Shown here: piece after piece, positions 27,407-36,800 of the stretch
Numbering within the stretch: position 1 is the stretch's first letter
Layout of the letters: each line of letters starts with the position of its first letter
Assembly (NCBI RefSeq): GCF_001049895.1
Contig: NZ_CVPE01000005.1
Coordinates: 1 to 64,000, forward strand
DNA: 64,000 nucleotides
Source of the DNA: Rubeoparvulum massiliense
Lineage (GTDB): Bacteria > Bacillota > Bacilli > Rubeoparvulales > Rubeoparvulaceae
Direction: 5' to 3'
Translations under genes and position numbers: made by a program
The notes under the pieces: model-generated
Seen by the model: the letters and a program-made list of their open reading frames with translations, nothing else
What the model was told of the DNA's origin: nothing
Databases searched by the model: none

Positions 27407-27931
27407 TTATTTTATCACGATTTCTTTCACTCTGGCATATCCATTGGGAGTTACAAGTAATTCGATCTGAGCATTCTTTGTTGGATAGTGCCAATCCATT
27501 CGTTCATTTTCACTCACGTAGAAGCGATTTAGGTCATAATTCACCCAAAGCACAGGGCTTCTTAGATCATAGGTTCTACCTATAAGCATCACTTCGTCAT
27601 CTGCAAGCGTAGGCTTGCTCCATGTAACACGGCTCACATCATATTTCTCTTCCGCTTTTGCAAGTACAACATAGACGATGATGCTATCGCGTGGCCATCC
27701 ATCTACATTAGCCGGAGCTGGTTTTTCTACAAGATCCCAGCTAATATCACGAATGTCTAGACCAAACGAGTAATAAGTACCTGCCCAAGAACGAGAAGTC
27801 CCATACACTTCACCATCCAGAACTACAGCCTGACCGCCCCGTTCCATCCACAAGGTGGATAGAGGAAAGAGGGCGAGGATGAACATTTGAATCAGCATCA
27901 CAATGATCAAGCGAGCACGGAATGATTTCAT
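27407..27931 (-). CDS. GDYXXLXY-like membrane-anchored protein
   Basis: 174 residues. One N-terminal membrane helix (about 8-28) and an extracytoplasmic beta-rich domain. It resembles GDYXXLXY proteins, although the signature here is the weaker GTYYSFGLDI. A YVVLAKAEEKYDVSRV segment and the GRTYDLRS/INYDLNRFYVSE-type C-terminal block fit that family. It shares the ATGA overlap with the upstream DUF2157 gene, the usual genomic partner. Function unknown. Confidence 0.75.
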   Translation of the reverse strand: MKSFRARLIIVMLIQMFILALFPLSTLWMERGGQAVVLDGEVYGTSRSWAGTYYSFGLDIRDISWDLVEKPAPANVDGWPRDSIIVYVVLAKAEEKYDVSRVTWSKPTLADDEVMLIGRTYDLRSPVLWVNYDLNRFYVSENERMDWHYPTKNAQIELLVTPNGYARVKEIVIK

Positions 27932-29127
27932 TCTTCATCCCCTCCTTTCCTCATCCAGTCATCTTTTTTCTTCTGCATCAGGTAGCTGATAGCAAAGAGA
28001 AGAAGACCACCAATCAGGAAGAAGAGAGACTTATTCATCATCTTCCAAGTAAAGAGCGAATAGCCTTGTAAGGTAGCAACAAGGAAGAGAATGAATCCGG
28101 TGTAATATTCCGCTTCATCATGTTGGCGAATTCCTACAGTAATAAAGTAGAAGGAAGCGATATAGAGCATAAGAATGTAAAACCATTCTACCTCCACCAC
28201 ACAACCTAAGAAAAGCGGAGTGAACAGAACAAGATCAAGAAAACGGATGGTTTTGCCTTGATGCCGGAGAAGCAGGAGATAGCCAATAGCAAGTAGACCG
28301 CCAATGCCTACAAGTGGAATGGAGCCAGCTGCTGTTTCTGGCAAACCAGTATCAATCCCAAATGCAAAGGTAAACAGAAATGCAATCAACAATCCGATAT
28401 AGCGAAAGAAACGGTGAATGACAATCCTCTCTTGCCACAAGCTGACCAGTAGTAAGATCATGGCATAGATTAGCATCCAAAGACTACCTACTTGCGCTGA
28501 AAGGATCAGATACCATACATTGACGGAGAATGAGAGTAAAGCGACCAATTGTAATAACCCTGTCCCATAACGATAAAGATACGGAAGAAAGAGCAGTATA
28601 AAGACAAGCAAGTAATACCAATCAGATGAGCCATCCCAACCTCCACTCACCTGAGCAATATTGAGAACGATCAAACCAAAAATGGGGAACCACTGCATCT
28701 TATAGACATACCCCACAAGAAAAATCCCAATGCTCCATAAATAAAGGGCATTCTCTGATAAGAAAGGTGGATGGAAAAGCTGCTCAAACAAGAGTAGACC
28801 AACACCAAAAAGGAGGGTGCCCAGAAGTCCAAAAGATAAGGACCATGCCTTTAGACCACGGCGATCCATCTCATACCCCATATGATAAGAGAGTGACATC
28901 ACCACATAAATAAGGATTACCTTCCACCATAAATCCATCCCCTGCCAATTTGCTGCAACAAAGCTTAGGGCAGCAAACCCGATAAGGATCGCGCCTAAAA
29001 TCGTAAAAATCTGAATGGCAGAGATTCGCTTCTTATATAATTGAAGAATATTCTCACGTTGTTCTGCAGTAATGATTCCTTCTTCAACCCACATAGCAGA
29101 ATGTTGTTGTAACCACCGATATCTCAC
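27928..29127 (-). CDS. DUF2157 polytopic membrane protein
   Basis: 399 residues. A soluble N-terminal helix pair (WLQQHSAMWVEEGIITAEQRENIL) is typical of DUF2157, followed by about 12 hydrophobic helices. GTG is the likely start. It is translationally coupled to the GDYXXLXY gene through a 4-nt overlap. Function is not known; the conserved pairing suggests a two-protein membrane complex. Confidence 0.8.
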   Translation of the reverse strand: MRYRWLQQHSAMWVEEGIITAEQRENILQLYKKRISAIQIFTILGAILIGFAALSFVAANWQGMDLWWKVILIYVVMSLSYHMGYEMDRRGLKAWSLSFGLLGTLLFGVGLLLFEQLFHPPFLSENALYLWSIGIFLVGYVYKMQWFPIFGLIVLNIAQVSGGWDGSSDWYYLLVFILLFLPYLYRYGTGLLQLVALLSFSVNVWYLILSAQVGSLWMLIYAMILLLVSLWQERIVIHRFFRYIGLLIAFLFTFAFGIDTGLPETAAGSIPLVGIGGLLAIGYLLLLRHQGKTIRFLDLVLFTPLFLGCVVEVEWFYILMLYIASFYFITVGIRQHDEAEYYTGFILFLVATLQGYSLFTWKMMNKSLFFLIGGLLLFAISYLMQKKKDDWMRKGGDEE

Positions 29128-29310
29128 GGCTTCATCACTTCCCTTCAGATCAAACCAATTCCATTATAGCTAGAATTGGCATCGTATGCTACGCTACAGA
29201 TCAAATAGATCCTTCTTCCATAGTCTGTACTTAATTCGAATACATTAATCTAGGAACCGATCATTCACTCCATCCTTATACCTTTTTTTCGCTCCGACAA
29301 GGGGCGTGTA

Positions 29311-29348
29311 AAAAATCAACCGGAAGACTGATTTTTATGTTTTTTTCA
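29311..29348. terminator. Weak AU-rich hairpin with T-run in the 29128-29441 gap
   Basis: AAAAATCA and TGATTTTT arms (29311-29336) are followed by ATGTTTTTTTC. It lies between the divergent DUF2157 and MFS genes. It could attenuate transcription into the MFS gene. A second small repeat (GTTATGCT and AGCATGAC) sits just downstream. Nothing else is seen in this 314-bp gap. Confidence 0.35.
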
Positions 29349-29441
29349 AGTGTTATGCTAAAAGCATGACAAGTAGATCGAACCTTCTATGAAAGAGCAG
29401 CGTATGGACATGTATAGAAAAATGATAAAGGTGTGAGCGAG

Positions 29442-30794
29442 ATGAGTGAACACAAATCGGTATTTGAAGTTTTTAAAAATCTGAATTACCGCAAACTATT
29501 CTTCGCCATGTTTACGCAGCAATTTGGCAGTGTTGTGGGGATGATGGCCTTTACGTTTTATCTTTTAGACCATTTTGCCGAACAGCCTCGCTATGTAACC
29601 ATAACAGAACTGATGTTTTCCATACCTACACTCTTACTTTTCTTCATCGTTGGTGTTGTGGCAGACCGCTTCGACCGTCTGAAAATCGCCTATAGCTCAG
29701 ACTGGATTCGCGCTGGAATTACACTTCTTATGATACTAGCTATCTATCTTCAATCGATTCCATTCTTTATCTTCTTACTCTTTCTCCGTAGCTCGGTGGC
29801 AAAATTCTTTATCCCTGCTGAGGCCGCATTAGTTCAAGGGATCCTCAAGGATGATGAATTCACGTCTGCTGCTGGTTTGAATCAAATGATGGGATCGATC
29901 TTCAACATCTTTGGGATCGGGATTGCTGCTTTGCTCTATCGAAGTGTGGGAATATACGGTACCATTATTTTGGATGCCCTTTGCTTCTGTATATCAGGAA
30001 TTTTAATTCATTCCTGCAGAATTCCTAAAGAAGTTCGTCTGCCTAACGGTAAATCCAGTTGGAATGAATTTAACGTCAAAAGCGTACTTCATGACTTTAA
30101 GAATGGACTACAGTACATTCTTCATTATCCCTTACTTCGCAATTTGATGATCGGCTTCTTCTTCTTAGGTATCGTCAATGGTGGCTTTAGTGTGGCACCG
30201 CAGTTCTATCTTCGCTATGAAATTGCTAATGAGGATACCTATCAACAGTTCATGGCAATTTTAGGAATTATCTTTGGGATTGGTATTTTAATAGGAAGCA
30301 TTATCGCATCCAAAGTTGCCCAGCGAGTTCAGCTACACATCATGCTAATTGGCGGACTAATTGGAAGTGGTCTGGCAGTATTTATCATGTCCATCGCGAG
30401 CTGGCTCACGAATTCAGATCATATTCTTTTTAGCCTTGGTGGTCTCCAGTTCTCGACTACACACCTCTTCTTCTTTTCCGGTACTGTGCTTCTTGCCCTT
30501 TGTCTCGCTTTTTGTAATGTAGGATTGGGAGGCTGGTTGCCCCGTGTTGTGGATAAGAATATGATGGGCCGTGTCCAAGGATGGATCGATCCTCTCATCA
30601 TGCTTGCCCATACCGCTACCTTAGGCGTGATTCTCTTAATCTATCCCCTATGGGTTCCTACCGTAGCACTCTTCTATATTATTAGCGGTGCCTTACTCCT
30701 ATCGGGTATCTTCTACTTAATCAAATTGCCACATCTTGTAAAATATAGTGAAAAAACTCCTGAGATTGCCGAGGAAAGCGCTCCAGTCAACTAA
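29442..30794 (+). CDS. MFS transporter, macrolide/drug-efflux-like
   Basis: 450 residues with about 12 hydrophobic helices. The motif GVVADRFDRLKIAY between helices 2 and 3 is the major-facilitator loop signature, and the layout resembles MefA/enterobactin-exporter-like MFS_3 proteins. The ATG at 29442 has AAAGGTG 8 nt upstream and is preferred to the GTG at 29433. Substrate unknown; multidrug efflux is the usual guess. Monocistronic, ended by a good terminator. Confidence 0.85.
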   Translation: MSEHKSVFEVFKNLNYRKLFFAMFTQQFGSVVGMMAFTFYLLDHFAEQPRYVTITELMFSIPTLLLFFIVGVVADRFDRLKIAYSSDWIRAGITLLMILAIYLQSIPFFIFLLFLRSSVAKFFIPAEAALVQGILKDDEFTSAAGLNQMMGSIFNIFGIGIAALLYRSVGIYGTIILDALCFCISGILIHSCRIPKEVRLPNGKSSWNEFNVKSVLHDFKNGLQYILHYPLLRNLMIGFFFLGIVNGGFSVAPQFYLRYEIANEDTYQQFMAILGIIFGIGILIGSIIASKVAQRVQLHIMLIGGLIGSGLAVFIMSIASWLTNSDHILFSLGGLQFSTTHLFFFSGTVLLALCLAFCNVGLGGWLPRVVDKNMMGRVQGWIDPLIMLAHTATLGVILLIYPLWVPTVALFYIISGALLLSGIFYLIKLPHLVKYSEKTPEIAEESAPVN

Positions 30795-30806
30795 AAAGTG
30801 AAGCAA

Positions 30807-30835
30807 AAAGCTATCCTAATTGGATAGCTTTTTTT
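30807..30835 (+). terminator. Rho-independent terminator after the MFS gene
   Basis: AAGCTATCC and GGATAGCTT arms with a TAATT loop are followed by TTTTT. Confidence 0.92.
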
Positions 30836-30935
30836 GTATTTTTGTTAATTTCTTTGCCACATTCTACTGCCATTGTGGTATCCTATCATTATATAATTTT
30901 TGAAATACAATGATATAGAAGGGATGCAAGCAAAA

Positions 30936-31979
30936 ATGGAGGTAAGGATCGATCTACGAAGCGATACAGTTACACAACAAACAGAGGTAATGCGAAGAGC
31001 AATGTATGAGGCCAAAGTGGGAGATGATGTCTATGGTGAAGACCCTACGATGCGCCGCTTAGAAGAGCTAGCATGCGAAATGACAGGTAAAGAAGCTGCA
31101 CTCTTTGCGACGAGTGGTACACAGGGAAACCAATTAGCCATCCTCTCCCATTGCTCTATTGGACAAGAGGTGATCGCTGAAGAATTGAGCCATATCTATA
31201 CATTAGAGGGCGCTGCTCCAGCTGCACTTGCCGGTGTTCAGGTGAAACCCATTGCAGGGTTTCACGGCGCATTAACAGCCGAAGCAGTAGAAAGGGCCAT
31301 TCATCCTCATGACATCCATAAGGGAGATATTGGTTTAATCTGTATGGAGAATACCCACAATCAAGCAGGTGGACGTGTTATTCCTCTCTCCAAAATGAAA
31401 GAAGTTTATCAGGTTGGTCAGAAATATAACATTCCAGTCCATGTTGATGGGGCGCGGATCTTTAATGCCATGGTTGCTAGTGGTACATCATTAAAAGAGT
31501 ACGCTGCTACCTGTGATTCAATGCAATTCTGTCTATCCAAAGGCTTAGCTGCTCCTGTTGGCTCTCTCCTTGTTGGTAGTCGTCCCTTCATTGAACGAGC
31601 ACGCCATTGGCGAAAACGAATGGGTGGTGGCCTGCGTCAATCTGGTTTCCTCGCTGCAGCAGGGATCGTCGCATTAACAGAAATGGTAGACCGTCTTGCT
31701 GAAGACCATATGAATGCGAAGCGTCTTGCCGAAGGATTACAAGAGATTCCTGGCTTCCAAGTTAATCCTGCTGATATTGAAACCAATATTTTGCTCTGCG
31801 ACATTACTGGAACTGGGATGACCAGTACTCAACTCATTGATCAGCTACATGATGTTGGAATTATTGCTTCCGCATTTAATTCGAACTCGATTCGCTTTGT
31901 TACCCACCATGGAATTACCGCTGAGATGATCGATGAAGCATTACTTCGTATTAAGCATCTCATGACGATTACAGCCTAA
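30936..31979 (+). CDS. Low-specificity L-threonine aldolase (GntG-type PLP enzyme)
   Basis: 347 residues. A fold-type I PLP enzyme that cleaves L-threonine/allo-threonine to glycine and acetaldehyde. Motifs: IDLRSDTVT at the start, GDDVYGEDPT, ATSGTQGNQLA, VHVDGARIFNA (PLP Asp) and the Schiff-base Lys in LSKGLAAPVGS. ATGs at 30924 and 30936 are both possible; MEVRIDLRSD matches the family N-terminus best. It converges with the formate dehydrogenase operon over a shared terminator. Confidence 0.92.
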   Translation: MEVRIDLRSDTVTQQTEVMRRAMYEAKVGDDVYGEDPTMRRLEELACEMTGKEAALFATSGTQGNQLAILSHCSIGQEVIAEELSHIYTLEGAAPAALAGVQVKPIAGFHGALTAEAVERAIHPHDIHKGDIGLICMENTHNQAGGRVIPLSKMKEVYQVGQKYNIPVHVDGARIFNAMVASGTSLKEYAATCDSMQFCLSKGLAAPVGSLLVGSRPFIERARHWRKRMGGGLRQSGFLAAAGIVALTEMVDRLAEDHMNAKRLAEGLQEIPGFQVNPADIETNILLCDITGTGMTSTQLIDQLHDVGIIASAFNSNSIRFVTHHGITAEMIDEALLRIKHLMTITA

Positions 31980-31999
31980 AGAGAATATAAAGTCAGCAT

Positions 32000-32040
32000 A
32001 AAGCCCACGAAAAACTCTTTTCCGTGGGCTTTGCTCTTTT
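32000..32040. terminator. Bidirectional terminator between threonine aldolase and the fdh operon
   Basis: AAAGCCCACG and CGTGGGCTTT arms enclose an A/T-rich loop. T-rich tracts flank it, so it can serve the convergent threonine aldolase and moeA-PBP transcripts. Confidence 0.85.
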
Positions 32041-32048
32041 ATTTAACA

Positions 32049-34004
32049 TTAATCCCTTGATGTTGTGGTAGTTGTAGTTGCATCATCAAAGTAAATGGGT
32101 TCTGGATGATCCACTACTTTATAGCCCCCAAGACGGTTCACTTCCTCCACGAATTGCGGTGAACTAATCACTTTGTAAAGGAGCCTTCCACCAGCACTTT
32201 CAAAGAATTCCTGAGTCATTAACAGATCATAAGACTCATCAGCTAGATAAATAAAATCCAACCCCATGGCCTTCGCTGCTGAGTAGATTCCTAATCCAAC
32301 CGAATGAGGTCGTTCCTTTACTTCTGCAGCCACACTGAGATGGGTAAACATCTCGCGATTGTAGCCCTCAATCTGTTCAGGAGAAATCCCTGCTTTTCGC
32401 AACAGATGATCAAACAGCACCCTTGTGCCTGCTCCCTTTTGTCGATTCACAAATTGAATCTCTTTTTTGACTAAGTCTGACACCTCATGAATTCCATCTG
32501 GATTCCCCTTGGGAACAAACCAACCTTGTGCTCGCTTTAAAAAGGGGAGCAAAACCACAGCCTTTCCTGTAGCAAAGCGTTGTACAAACGAGCGGTTATA
32601 CTCACCGGTCTCTGTATCGAGGAGATGAATACCTGCGAGGTGAGCTTCTCCCTTACGAATGGCTAAGATTCCAGCCATGCTTCCAGTATGAGCTGCGATA
32701 ATCTGCCGTTCCACATCACGAGTCCGCATATGGGAAGAGAGTAGATCGATGGTTAAATCATGACTTCCCGAGAATAGAATCGACTTATCGATGGCTGCTT
32801 GTGACTGATAAAGTTGAATCTCCACCTCTTCACCCTGTTCTAATCCTAAACTATCTGGAGGAACCACTAATAAGCCATCAGCACGTACCATGGACATGGT
32901 TACACCTGCTGCTCTAGTTAGAGGGAGAGCAATATACTGACCATCTACCTGCCCTACATTGACACGGACAAAGTCTTCTGCTCCCATATTAGATACCACA
33001 CGTCTTCCCAAACGTGCCTTCAAGGTGGAGCGCTGCGGTTCAGGAATTCCAAGATAATGACAGATTAAGGGACGCACAAACCACTCCATGGCTAGATATG
33101 CCGAGACTGGATAACCCGGTAAGCCAATGACAGGTTTACCATCGATCATGCCTAGAATAACTGGCTTACCTGGGCGCGTTGCTACACCATGGGTAAAGAC
33201 TTCACCGAGTTCATTGAGGATATGTACGGTATAATCTTCCGAGCCTGCTGATGAGCCTGCATTGACAATGACCAGATCAGCGGCTTGTACCTGTTCCCGT
33301 AGTGTTCTACGAAGTAAATCAGGATCATCCTTCGTAATGGGCTGAAGGAAAGGATCTCCTCCCCACTCTTCTACATAGCTAGCAAAAACCGTCCCATTAA
33401 ATTCAATAATATCCCCTGGATGCACCTCAGTCGTAGGTTGTACAAGCTCACTTCCAGTAGGAAGAATGGCTACCCGTGGTCGCTGTACTACAGGTACTTG
33501 TAAAATACCACCTGCTAATAGTGCACCGAGATCAACAGGGCGTAAGCGATGCCCCTGCGGAAGGATCATCTCACCATGCACCATATCCTCACCGATGGGG
33601 CGAATATCCTGCCATGGTGTAATCGGCTCAATAATTTCTACTGTATCATCATCCAATTGATGTATTTTTTCGATCATAATTACTGCATCCAATGGTGCTG
33701 GAATGGGGTCACCTGTATCCACAAAGATAAAATCCCGTCCCTTTTTCAAGGTGAGGGGATTCATCTCATGGGCTCCATAAGTGGTTTCTGCTCGCACTGC
33801 AATTCCATCCATAGCAGAAGCATGATAGTGAGGGGCAGACAGCTCAGCAAAAATAGGAGATGCAGTAATCCGCCCCAACGCTTGCTTCGTTGGCAACCAC
33901 TCTGTCTCTCGCTTCAAATTCCAAGCATTCAATAGCTCATCCCTTGCCACAATCCGAGGCTTATCCTCTAAATAAATCTGCCGTTGAAAATCCCCTGTTT
34001 TCAC
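32049..34004 (-). CDS. MoeA-type molybdopterin protein fused to a periplasmic-binding-like domain
   Basis: 651 residues. Residues 1-400 are MoeA-like: SAMDGIAVRAETT, the GDPIPAPLDAVIMIE region and the MoCF_BD motif VNAGSSAGSEDYTV with PGKPVILG and GLPGYPVSA. Residues 430-640 form a LysR-substrate/PBP-like domain (SHDLTIDLLSSH, RKGEAHLAGIHLLD, NRQKGAGTRVLFD, SVGLGIYSAAKA), which may sense molybdate or tungstate or a cofactor form. The GTG start follows GGAG. It is the last gene of the operon, 11 nt after the standalone moeA. This fusion is known in Bacillota. Confidence 0.88.
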   Translation of the reverse strand: MKTGDFQRQIYLEDKPRIVARDELLNAWNLKRETEWLPTKQALGRITASPIFAELSAPHYHASAMDGIAVRAETTYGAHEMNPLTLKKGRDFIFVDTGDPIPAPLDAVIMIEKIHQLDDDTVEIIEPITPWQDIRPIGEDMVHGEMILPQGHRLRPVDLGALLAGGILQVPVVQRPRVAILPTGSELVQPTTEVHPGDIIEFNGTVFASYVEEWGGDPFLQPITKDDPDLLRRTLREQVQAADLVIVNAGSSAGSEDYTVHILNELGEVFTHGVATRPGKPVILGMIDGKPVIGLPGYPVSAYLAMEWFVRPLICHYLGIPEPQRSTLKARLGRRVVSNMGAEDFVRVNVGQVDGQYIALPLTRAAGVTMSMVRADGLLVVPPDSLGLEQGEEVEIQLYQSQAAIDKSILFSGSHDLTIDLLSSHMRTRDVERQIIAAHTGSMAGILAIRKGEAHLAGIHLLDTETGEYNRSFVQRFATGKAVVLLPFLKRAQGWFVPKGNPDGIHEVSDLVKKEIQFVNRQKGAGTRVLFDHLLRKAGISPEQIEGYNREMFTHLSVAAEVKERPHSVGLGIYSAAKAMGLDFIYLADESYDLLMTQEFFESAGGRLLYKVISSPQFVEEVNRLGGYKVVDHPEPIYFDDATTTTTTSRD

Positions 34005-34015
34005 CTCGTCATCTC

Positions 34016-35245
34016 CTATCGTAATCGTATTACTGGAGCAAGTTCCCCTTGCAAGACGCCCTCTTTTTCTGCTGCAATCTCCAGTAAACCATCACTTTGT
34101 ACCAGGGTTGAGATTAACCCTGATTTGCCAATAATCGGTTCAGCCCACCACTCTCCCTCTTTCTCAAGCAGGCGTACTCGAATATAATCCGAACGACCTG
34201 CTGCGGAGTGAAGGTTTCTTGTGGATCGGGCGAACATATAAGGAGCAGTCTCCAGCTTCTCACCGCTAAGGCGTTGGAAGGCACGCTTCCCGAATCGTTG
34301 AAAAATCACCATGGCTGAGGCAGGATGTCCTGGTAAGCCGATTACCGGTTTTCCATTGGCATTGGCTATGATTGTTGGTTTTCCTGGTTTGATCGAGATC
34401 CCATGGACATAAACCCCTGGCTCCCCTAATTCTTGAATCACTTCTGTGGTGTAATCCTTTGCTCCCACAGAACTACCTCCAGACATAACCAACATATCAG
34501 CTTGCTTCAATAACTCTTCAGCTCTCTGCTTTAACGCCTCACGATTATCATGAACAATCCCACCATCAATATACTCGCCACCCCATTGACGAACCAATCC
34601 ACCAACGGTCATGCTATTAATATCCCGAATCTGGCCAGGCCTTAATTCCTTTTGAGCAGCAGGAACAATCTCGTCTCCAGAGGAAAAGTAGGCAATGCGA
34701 AGGGGACGATAGACATCCACATGGGTAATGCCTAAGGAAGCTAATGCACCTAGCTCTTGTGGGCGTAGGCGCGTTCCTTGCTCCATAATGATTGAACCCA
34801 GTTGCACATCCTCGCCTGTTCGGATCACATTCTCCCATGGTGCTACCTGATGGTACACATTAAGTAATCCATCCAAGTTCTCACAATGCTCTATCATAAC
34901 CACACTATCGGCACCAGATGGTAGCATACCACCTGTTGGAATGGAGATTGCTTCTCCAGCATGAAGTGGGGTCTCTGCCTGTTCCCCCATCTTCACTGAA
35001 CCTACTACCTGTAAAAAGCCTGGCATGGTTTCAGAGGAGCCAAATGTGTCACTGGCTCGTACTGCAAAGCCGTCTACCGTGGAACGAGAAAAGGGAGGAA
35101 CATGCTCTGGTGCCACGATGTCCGCCGCTAACACACGGCCAAGTGCCTCTAATAAAGGAAGTGTTTCCTTCTCCGTACAGGGTTTTACCTGTTGATCAAT
35201 TAAGCTTGTTGTCTCTTCCACACTTTTTACTGAAAAAAACTGCAC
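34016..35245 (-). CDS. moeA: Molybdopterin molybdenumtransferase MoeA
   Basis: 409 residues. It inserts molybdenum into adenylylated molybdopterin. Motifs: STVDGFAVRASDT, GGMLPSGADSVVMIEHCE, RTGEDVQLGS, the MoCF_BD core VMSGGSSVGAKDYT, and KPGKPTIIANANGKPVIGLPGHPASA (key residues PGKP and GLPGHP). The GTG start follows GGGAGGG. It is one of two MoeA-type proteins in tandem; possibly one serves Mo and the other W, but this cannot be read from sequence. Confidence 0.93.
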   Translation of the reverse strand: MQFFSVKSVEETTSLIDQQVKPCTEKETLPLLEALGRVLAADIVAPEHVPPFSRSTVDGFAVRASDTFGSSETMPGFLQVVGSVKMGEQAETPLHAGEAISIPTGGMLPSGADSVVMIEHCENLDGLLNVYHQVAPWENVIRTGEDVQLGSIIMEQGTRLRPQELGALASLGITHVDVYRPLRIAYFSSGDEIVPAAQKELRPGQIRDINSMTVGGLVRQWGGEYIDGGIVHDNREALKQRAEELLKQADMLVMSGGSSVGAKDYTTEVIQELGEPGVYVHGISIKPGKPTIIANANGKPVIGLPGHPASAMVIFQRFGKRAFQRLSGEKLETAPYMFARSTRNLHSAAGRSDYIRVRLLEKEGEWWAEPIIGKSGLISTLVQSDGLLEIAAEKEGVLQGELAPVIRLR

Positions 35246-35283
35246 GGATGATCCCTCCCTTGTTCATCGAGTTGTAGTTATCT

Positions 35284-35880
35284 TTATTCTTGTTCAGCAA
35301 TCTGCTGTGCCCGCTCATACTCTTCTGGACGATTCATATTGTAAAATGCTTCACCGATGGTGAGCTTCGCATTCTCCAGCTCTTTCTCATCAATATAACG
35401 AACCTTTACTTGTTCGAGGAGATCATTCATCCGAAGCTGATCACTCTTTAAGCATTCCTCAATCACCGGTACAAGTGCGCTTCGATAAACCGCAAACAAA
35501 GGATGTAATTGCCCCTCGATCCGAGGAACAACTGCATCAAAACCCTCTGCTTGTTCAACCAGATAGTGGGCAATTTCTTGGGAAATAAACGGCATATCAC
35601 AGGCAATTACTAGGGCATAAGGATTAGAGGACAAATCTAGTCCTGCATGAATCCCTGCCAGTGGTCCCTGACCAGGGTAACGATCGGTTGTGATCGGAAT
35701 CTGTAAGAATTGATAGGTTTCTGGATCATTGGTAACGAGAAGCACTTCGGGAAAGAGAAGCTGTAATCGATTACGTAAACGTGTAATATTCTGTTCTCCA
35801 CCTACAGGCAGAAGCGCTTTATTTGTTCCCATTCTACTTGACTTTCCACCAGCTAGGATAATTGCTGTCGCATTTAACAT
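35284..35880 (-). CDS. mobA: Molybdenum cofactor guanylyltransferase MobA
   Basis: 198 residues. It attaches GMP to molybdopterin to make the bis-MGD used by formate dehydrogenases. The nucleotidyltransferase signature ILAGGKSSRMGTNKALL is at residues 8-24, with GPLAGIHAGL and ACDMPFIS (metal-binding Asp). It sits between fdhE and moeA, so bis-MGD synthesis is tied to this enzyme. Confidence 0.93.
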   Translation of the reverse strand: MLNATAIILAGGKSSRMGTNKALLPVGGEQNITRLRNRLQLLFPEVLLVTNDPETYQFLQIPITTDRYPGQGPLAGIHAGLDLSSNPYALVIACDMPFISQEIAHYLVEQAEGFDAVVPRIEGQLHPLFAVYRSALVPVIEECLKSDQLRMNDLLEQVKVRYIDEKELENAKLTIGEAFYNMNRPEEYERAQQIAEQE

Positions 35881-35910
35881 CGTCTCAACACCTCTGATGA
35901 GTGATATAAC

Positions 35911-36726
35911 TCAATTCTCCTGCTTTTTATCAGAAGGGTCAACTCCATAGCCGCGATTTTGCGCTACCAAATCCATGTGTAGTGTTTGAACATCCAATAA
36001 TGCAGGACGCGTTTTCTTGATCCGCTTCCGATCATCCACTACCTTCAAATACCCATGGCACTCTTCACATACATGGAGCTGGATGGTATCCTCCTCTTCC
36101 ACAGTGAAATATTTCATTGTTTTCGGATTTTGATTACCGCAATGTGAGCAGACGACACGGTTCTCATGCCATTCCCCTTCACAGCGTGGACAAACTAATG
36201 CCTTCCGACCGAGACGTTCCATTTTCGCCATACGGATCGGCTCACCACAGATCGGGCAGCCAGTGCCCTTCACATGCTGGTCGATCTTCGCCAACTCCTC
36301 CTGATAAACATGAGCTAACTCACGTAGAAAAGGTCTAATAGCATGCTCTGCCAAAAAGTGAGGTAACCAGCTCGCTACCCCTTCCTCCTCAGCTACCTGT
36401 TGAAAGTAATAAGTATTGCAGGCCACCGCTTCCTGCTGCCAACGTTCTGGATCTGCTCCAACTACTTTTAGCAAACGCTCAACATCCGGTTGCCAGCGTT
36501 GATCATATTCGCTGATCGCTGCAGCCAGTTGGGATATCCAATCTTGAAATAGCTTTAGATCTATATGGAATGGAATCTTCGTTACATGTGGGATCCCATC
36601 TGTTTTCAGGGGCCAGTTTGTTGGTAGAGAGTCATCGATTTGAACCTTTTTTTGCCATTCACTCTGCAACGCAACAATTTTCTCTTGCAACGCTAAATAT
36701 TGTTCTGGAACGACGTTGACACTCAT
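35911..36726 (-). CDS. fdhE: Formate dehydrogenase accessory protein FdhE
   Basis: 271 residues. Four CxxC pairs form zinc-ribbon/rubredoxin-like units: CPICGEP, CPRCEGEW, CSHCGNQ and CEECHGY. The ordering and the KALVCPRCEGEWHENR block fit FdhE, needed for maturation of respiratory formate dehydrogenases. The ATG at 36726 follows GAGGTGG. It lies downstream of the cytochrome b subunit gene after a strong hairpin. Confidence 0.9.
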   Translation of the reverse strand: MSVNVVPEQYLALQEKIVALQSEWQKKVQIDDSLPTNWPLKTDGIPHVTKIPFHIDLKLFQDWISQLAAAISEYDQRWQPDVERLLKVVGADPERWQQEAVACNTYYFQQVAEEEGVASWLPHFLAEHAIRPFLRELAHVYQEELAKIDQHVKGTGCPICGEPIRMAKMERLGRKALVCPRCEGEWHENRVVCSHCGNQNPKTMKYFTVEEEDTIQLHVCEECHGYLKVVDDRKRIKKTRPALLDVQTLHMDLVAQNRGYGVDPSDKKQEN

Positions 36727-36751
36727 GGTTGCCACCTCATTTCATCAAAGA

Positions 36752-36786
36752 GGAAGGGCTGCCTGTCCCCCAGGCAGCTCTCTTCC
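36752..36786 (-). promoter_or_regulatory. Intercistronic stem-loop between fdhI and fdhE
   Basis: GCTGCCT and AGGCAGC arms with outer GGAAG/CTTCC pairing form a stable hairpin in the 74-bp gap. It is not followed by a T-run, so mRNA stabilisation or partial termination, lowering expression of the accessory genes, is more likely than full termination. Confidence 0.5.
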
Positions 36787-36800
36787 TATTTATAATCCAA

